Program-made: the position numbers and the translations under genes
Assembly (NCBI RefSeq): GCF_030409685.1
Contig: NZ_JAUFQJ010000004.1
Span: forward strand, 682,001 to 746,000
Reading direction: 5' to 3'
From: Ferruginibacter paludis
GTDB lineage: Bacteria > Bacteroidota > Bacteroidia > Chitinophagales > Chitinophagaceae
DNA: 64,000 bases
The notes under the pieces: generated by a model
Database searches by the model: none
Told to the model about the DNA's origin: nothing
What the model saw: only the letters and a program-made list of their open reading frames with translations
Shown here: one piece after another, positions 62,051-64,000 of the stretch
Layout: each line of letters opens with the position of its first letter
How positions within the stretch are numbered: position 1 is the first letter of the stretch

Positions 62051-64000
62051 TTGAAGCATCCATTTTCTATACTTGTTTGCCTGCTTTGCTTTAATGCAAA
62101 CCTGTTCAGCCAGTCATATTATTTTCGCCATTACCAGGTGGAGAACGGACTCAGCAACAATGCCACCATTTGTAGCCTGCAGGATAACAAGGGTTTTTTA
62201 TGGTTTGGTACCAAAGACGGACTTGACCGCTTTGATGGCTATTCATTTAAAATTTTCAGGAATGCCCCCGACGACAGCGGCAGCATCGGCAATAATTTTA
62301 TTCATTGCTTATATGAAGATCAGCAGGACGTTTTGTGGGTAGGTACCGAAAATGGTTTGTTTAAATACGATGCCGTAACCGAAAGTTTTATGCTGCTAAA
62401 AGGCACTGCCGAAGGACCTATCCGGGATATCAGGATGGATAACAACGGTAATCTCTGGTATATATGGGGCTTTACTTTATACAGGTACAATGCGCAAAAA
62501 AATAAAACAGTCCAGTTTCCCATTGCTCAATATTTTGAAGCGACGTCGCTTTGTATAGCGTCTGATCAAACCATCTGGATTTCTACTACCAGCGGTTTTA
62601 TAAAAAAATACAATGCAGCAAATAATAGCTTCAGCAGTTATGATGTATTCAGTCATTCTCCTGCTGCGGTAAACAAATGGGTTGAACGGGTGTATGCAGT
62701 AAGCGGCGGAAAAATATTGGTGGGCACTTCCAACCAGGGCGCCAAACTGTTCGATATACAAACCAATATTTACAAAGACATTCTTACTTACAACACCAAT
62801 AAAATAGAAATATTCGTTCGCAATTTTGTACAAACATCTCCGGATGAATGCTGGATTGGTACAGAGTCTGGCATCTATATTTACAACCTTGTAAGCGGCC
62901 ATGTCATCAACTTGCAAAAAAAATACAACGACCCCTACTCCATTTCTGATAATGCGGTGTATTGCTTTGTAAAAGATAAAGAAGGCAGCATTTGGGCCGG
63001 TACTTATTTCGGCGGCGTTAATTATTACCGCCAGCAGCATACCAGTTTTAAAAAATTCTTTCCACAGCCAAATGAAAATTCTATCAGTGGTAACGTGGTA
63101 AGAGAGATACACCAGGATCATTTTGGTAACCTGTGGATTGGCACCGAAGATGCAGGTTTAAACAAGTATGATACTGCAACCAGATTGTTTACACATTATC
63201 AACCTACGGGAGCCAAACAAAGCCTCGCAAGTACTAACATTCACGGCTTGCTGATAAGTGGTGACGAAGCCTGGATCGGCACTTTTGAAAACGGGCTGGA
63301 TGTGATGGATATTAAAACGGGCAAGGTTAAACAACATTATTACGGTGGCCCGGCACACGATTTAAAAAGCAATTTTATTTATTGCATTGCACAAATGCCT
63401 ACGGGCGAAATTATGGTAGGCACCACACAGGGTGCTTATCAATTTAATAAAGCGGCCAACAATTTCAGTCCGCTGCCGGGCTTGCCTTTGAATAACTGGT
63501 ACACCAATATTTTAAAAGATGAGAAAGGTATTATCTGGGCCAGCACCTATGGCAACGGCGTAAATTATTACAACACCAAAACAGGCACCAGTGGTAATTT
63601 TAGGCATGATGTAAAAAATAACAACAGCCTGAGTAATGACAGGGTGAACAGTATTTTTGAAGACAGCAAAAAAAATATCTGGTTTGCTACCGAAGGTGGT
63701 TTGTGCATGCTGAACAGAGACAGCAATAATTTTAAAAGGATCACAACTACCGACGGACTACCCAGTAATTTTATATTGAATTTGCTGGAAGATAAAAACA
63801 ATAATTTATGGATCAGCACATCCCGTGGATTGGTTTGTTTTACATCATCAACAGGGCAAATGGTTGTATACACCAGGGTGAACGGCATTTTAAGTGACCA
63901 GTTTAATTTTAACTCTGCCTTTAAAGACCAGGATGGACAAATGTATTTTGGTAGTGTAAAAGGGCTGATCAGTTTTCAGCCGGACGATTTTACAAAAGAT
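62051..64000 (+). CDS. Hybrid two-component system regulator, N-terminal part (runs off the right edge)
   Basis: 650 codons remain open to the window end. The periplasmic sensor is a two-component-regulator propeller with about 13 repeats of the W-[IFV]-G-T-x-x-G-[LGV] type: WFGTKDGLDRFD, WVGTENGLFKYD, WIGTESGIYIYN, WAGTYFGGVNYY, WIGTEDAGLNKYD and further ones. The kinase, receiver and AraC domains would follow outside. No in-frame ATG exists near the start; I chose the TTG that opens the signal peptide MKHPFSILVCLLCFNANLFSQ. In known loci of this type the propeller senses the breakdown product and switches on susC, so this is the likely activator. Confidence 0.88.
   Translation, partial: MKHPFSILVCLLCFNANLFSQSYYFRHYQVENGLSNNATICSLQDNKGFLWFGTKDGLDRFDGYSFKIFRNAPDDSGSIGNNFIHCLYEDQQDVLWVGTENGLFKYDAVTESFMLLKGTAEGPIRDIRMDNNGNLWYIWGFTLYRYNAQKNKTVQFPIAQYFEATSLCIASDQTIWISTTSGFIKKYNAANNSFSSYDVFSHSPAAVNKWVERVYAVSGGKILVGTSNQGAKLFDIQTNIYKDILTYNTNKIEIFVRNFVQTSPDECWIGTESGIYIYNLVSGHVINLQKKYNDPYSISDNAVYCFVKDKEGSIWAGTYFGGVNYYRQQHTSFKKFFPQPNENSISGNVVREIHQDHFGNLWIGTEDAGLNKYDTATRLFTHYQPTGAKQSLASTNIHGLLISGDEAWIGTFENGLDVMDIKTGKVKQHYYGGPAHDLKSNFIYCIAQMPTGEIMVGTTQGAYQFNKAANNFSPLPGLPLNNWYTNILKDEKGIIWASTYGNGVNYYNTKTGTSGNFRHDVKNNNSLSNDRVNSIFEDSKKNIWFATEGGLCMLNRDSNNFKRITTTDGLPSNFILNLLEDKNNNLWISTSRGLVCFTSSTGQMVVYTRVNGILSDQFNFNSAFKDQDGQMYFGSVKGLISFQPDDFTKD

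Noticed and set aside
62005..62094. ATG-started short frame before the hybrid regulator
   Set aside because: It ends after 29 codons in a different frame from the propeller, so it is not the regulator start.
62477..63121. 214-codon minus-strand open frame near the right edge
   Set aside because: It is the antisense shadow of the propeller repeats of the hybrid regulator, which has a continuous, motif-rich frame.

Overview
The window looks like chromosomal DNA of a member of the Bacteroidota, most likely a Chitinophagaceae-type soil or freshwater bacterium (inference). The support is a SusC/SusD pair, a hybrid two-component regulator with a periplasmic propeller, a DUF4835/PorD-type protein, DUF4296, DUF2807 and DUF2723 proteins, the bamD-rpoZ-coaBC-porD gene order, Bacteroidota-type promoter boxes (TTTG, about 19 bases, TAnnTTTG), AT-rich spacers and few Shine-Dalgarno sequences. 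I saw no rRNA, tRNA, CRISPR array, transposase, integrase or phage gene.

Left part (1-12.9 kb): after the tail of a LuxR-type regulator and its terminator, a long minus-strand series runs from bamD down to a GNAT acetyltransferase. It holds bamD, rpoZ, coaBC, porD-like, a DUF4296 lipoprotein, scoA, scoB, a proline aminopeptidase, pssA, purS, rsmI, an M1 metallopeptidase and the acetyltransferase. An OmpA-family protein with its own promoter and terminator lies upstream of bamD.

Middle part (13-39.5 kb): mostly housekeeping genes. They include a polyprenyl diphosphate synthase, recJ, a methyltransferase, htpG, a head-GIN lipoprotein, a giant DUF2723 membrane protein, a VWA plus MoxR-type AAA+ pair, murB, priA, plsC, rplU-rpmA, a tiny Lys/Ala/Pro repeat protein, a PolX whose polymerase active site has decayed, a 1258-residue NtrY-like histidine kinase and mazG. 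Between priA and plsC lies a 317-bp noncoding, repeat-like island that shares a 29-nt motif with the spacer near 39.65 kb.

Right part (39.5-64 kb): after a TonB-receptor-like barrel, an orphan lipoprotein and a HAD hydrolase comes a polysaccharide utilisation locus. In transcription order (minus strand) it reads susC, susD, a large FG-GAP/UnbV lipoprotein, GH43, GH51, GH51, GH43, a lipoprotein aldose 1-epimerase and a GH39-type hydrolase. A hybrid two-component regulator diverges from susC and runs off the right edge. The enzymes (endo-arabinanases, arabinofuranosidases, a GH39 hydrolase, a mutarotase) point to arabinan or arabinose-decorated pectin/xylan as the substrate. The 607-bp control region between susC and the regulator contains a perfect 15-bp AT-only inverted repeat and a second 10-bp one.

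The items most worth a second look are the FG-GAP protein inside the locus, the inverted repeats in its control region, the polymerase-dead PolX, the CoaBC Cys-to-Ser change together with a terminator abutting the coaBC start codon, and the repeat-like intergenic islands. No clearly new multi-gene system is demonstrated by the sequence alone.
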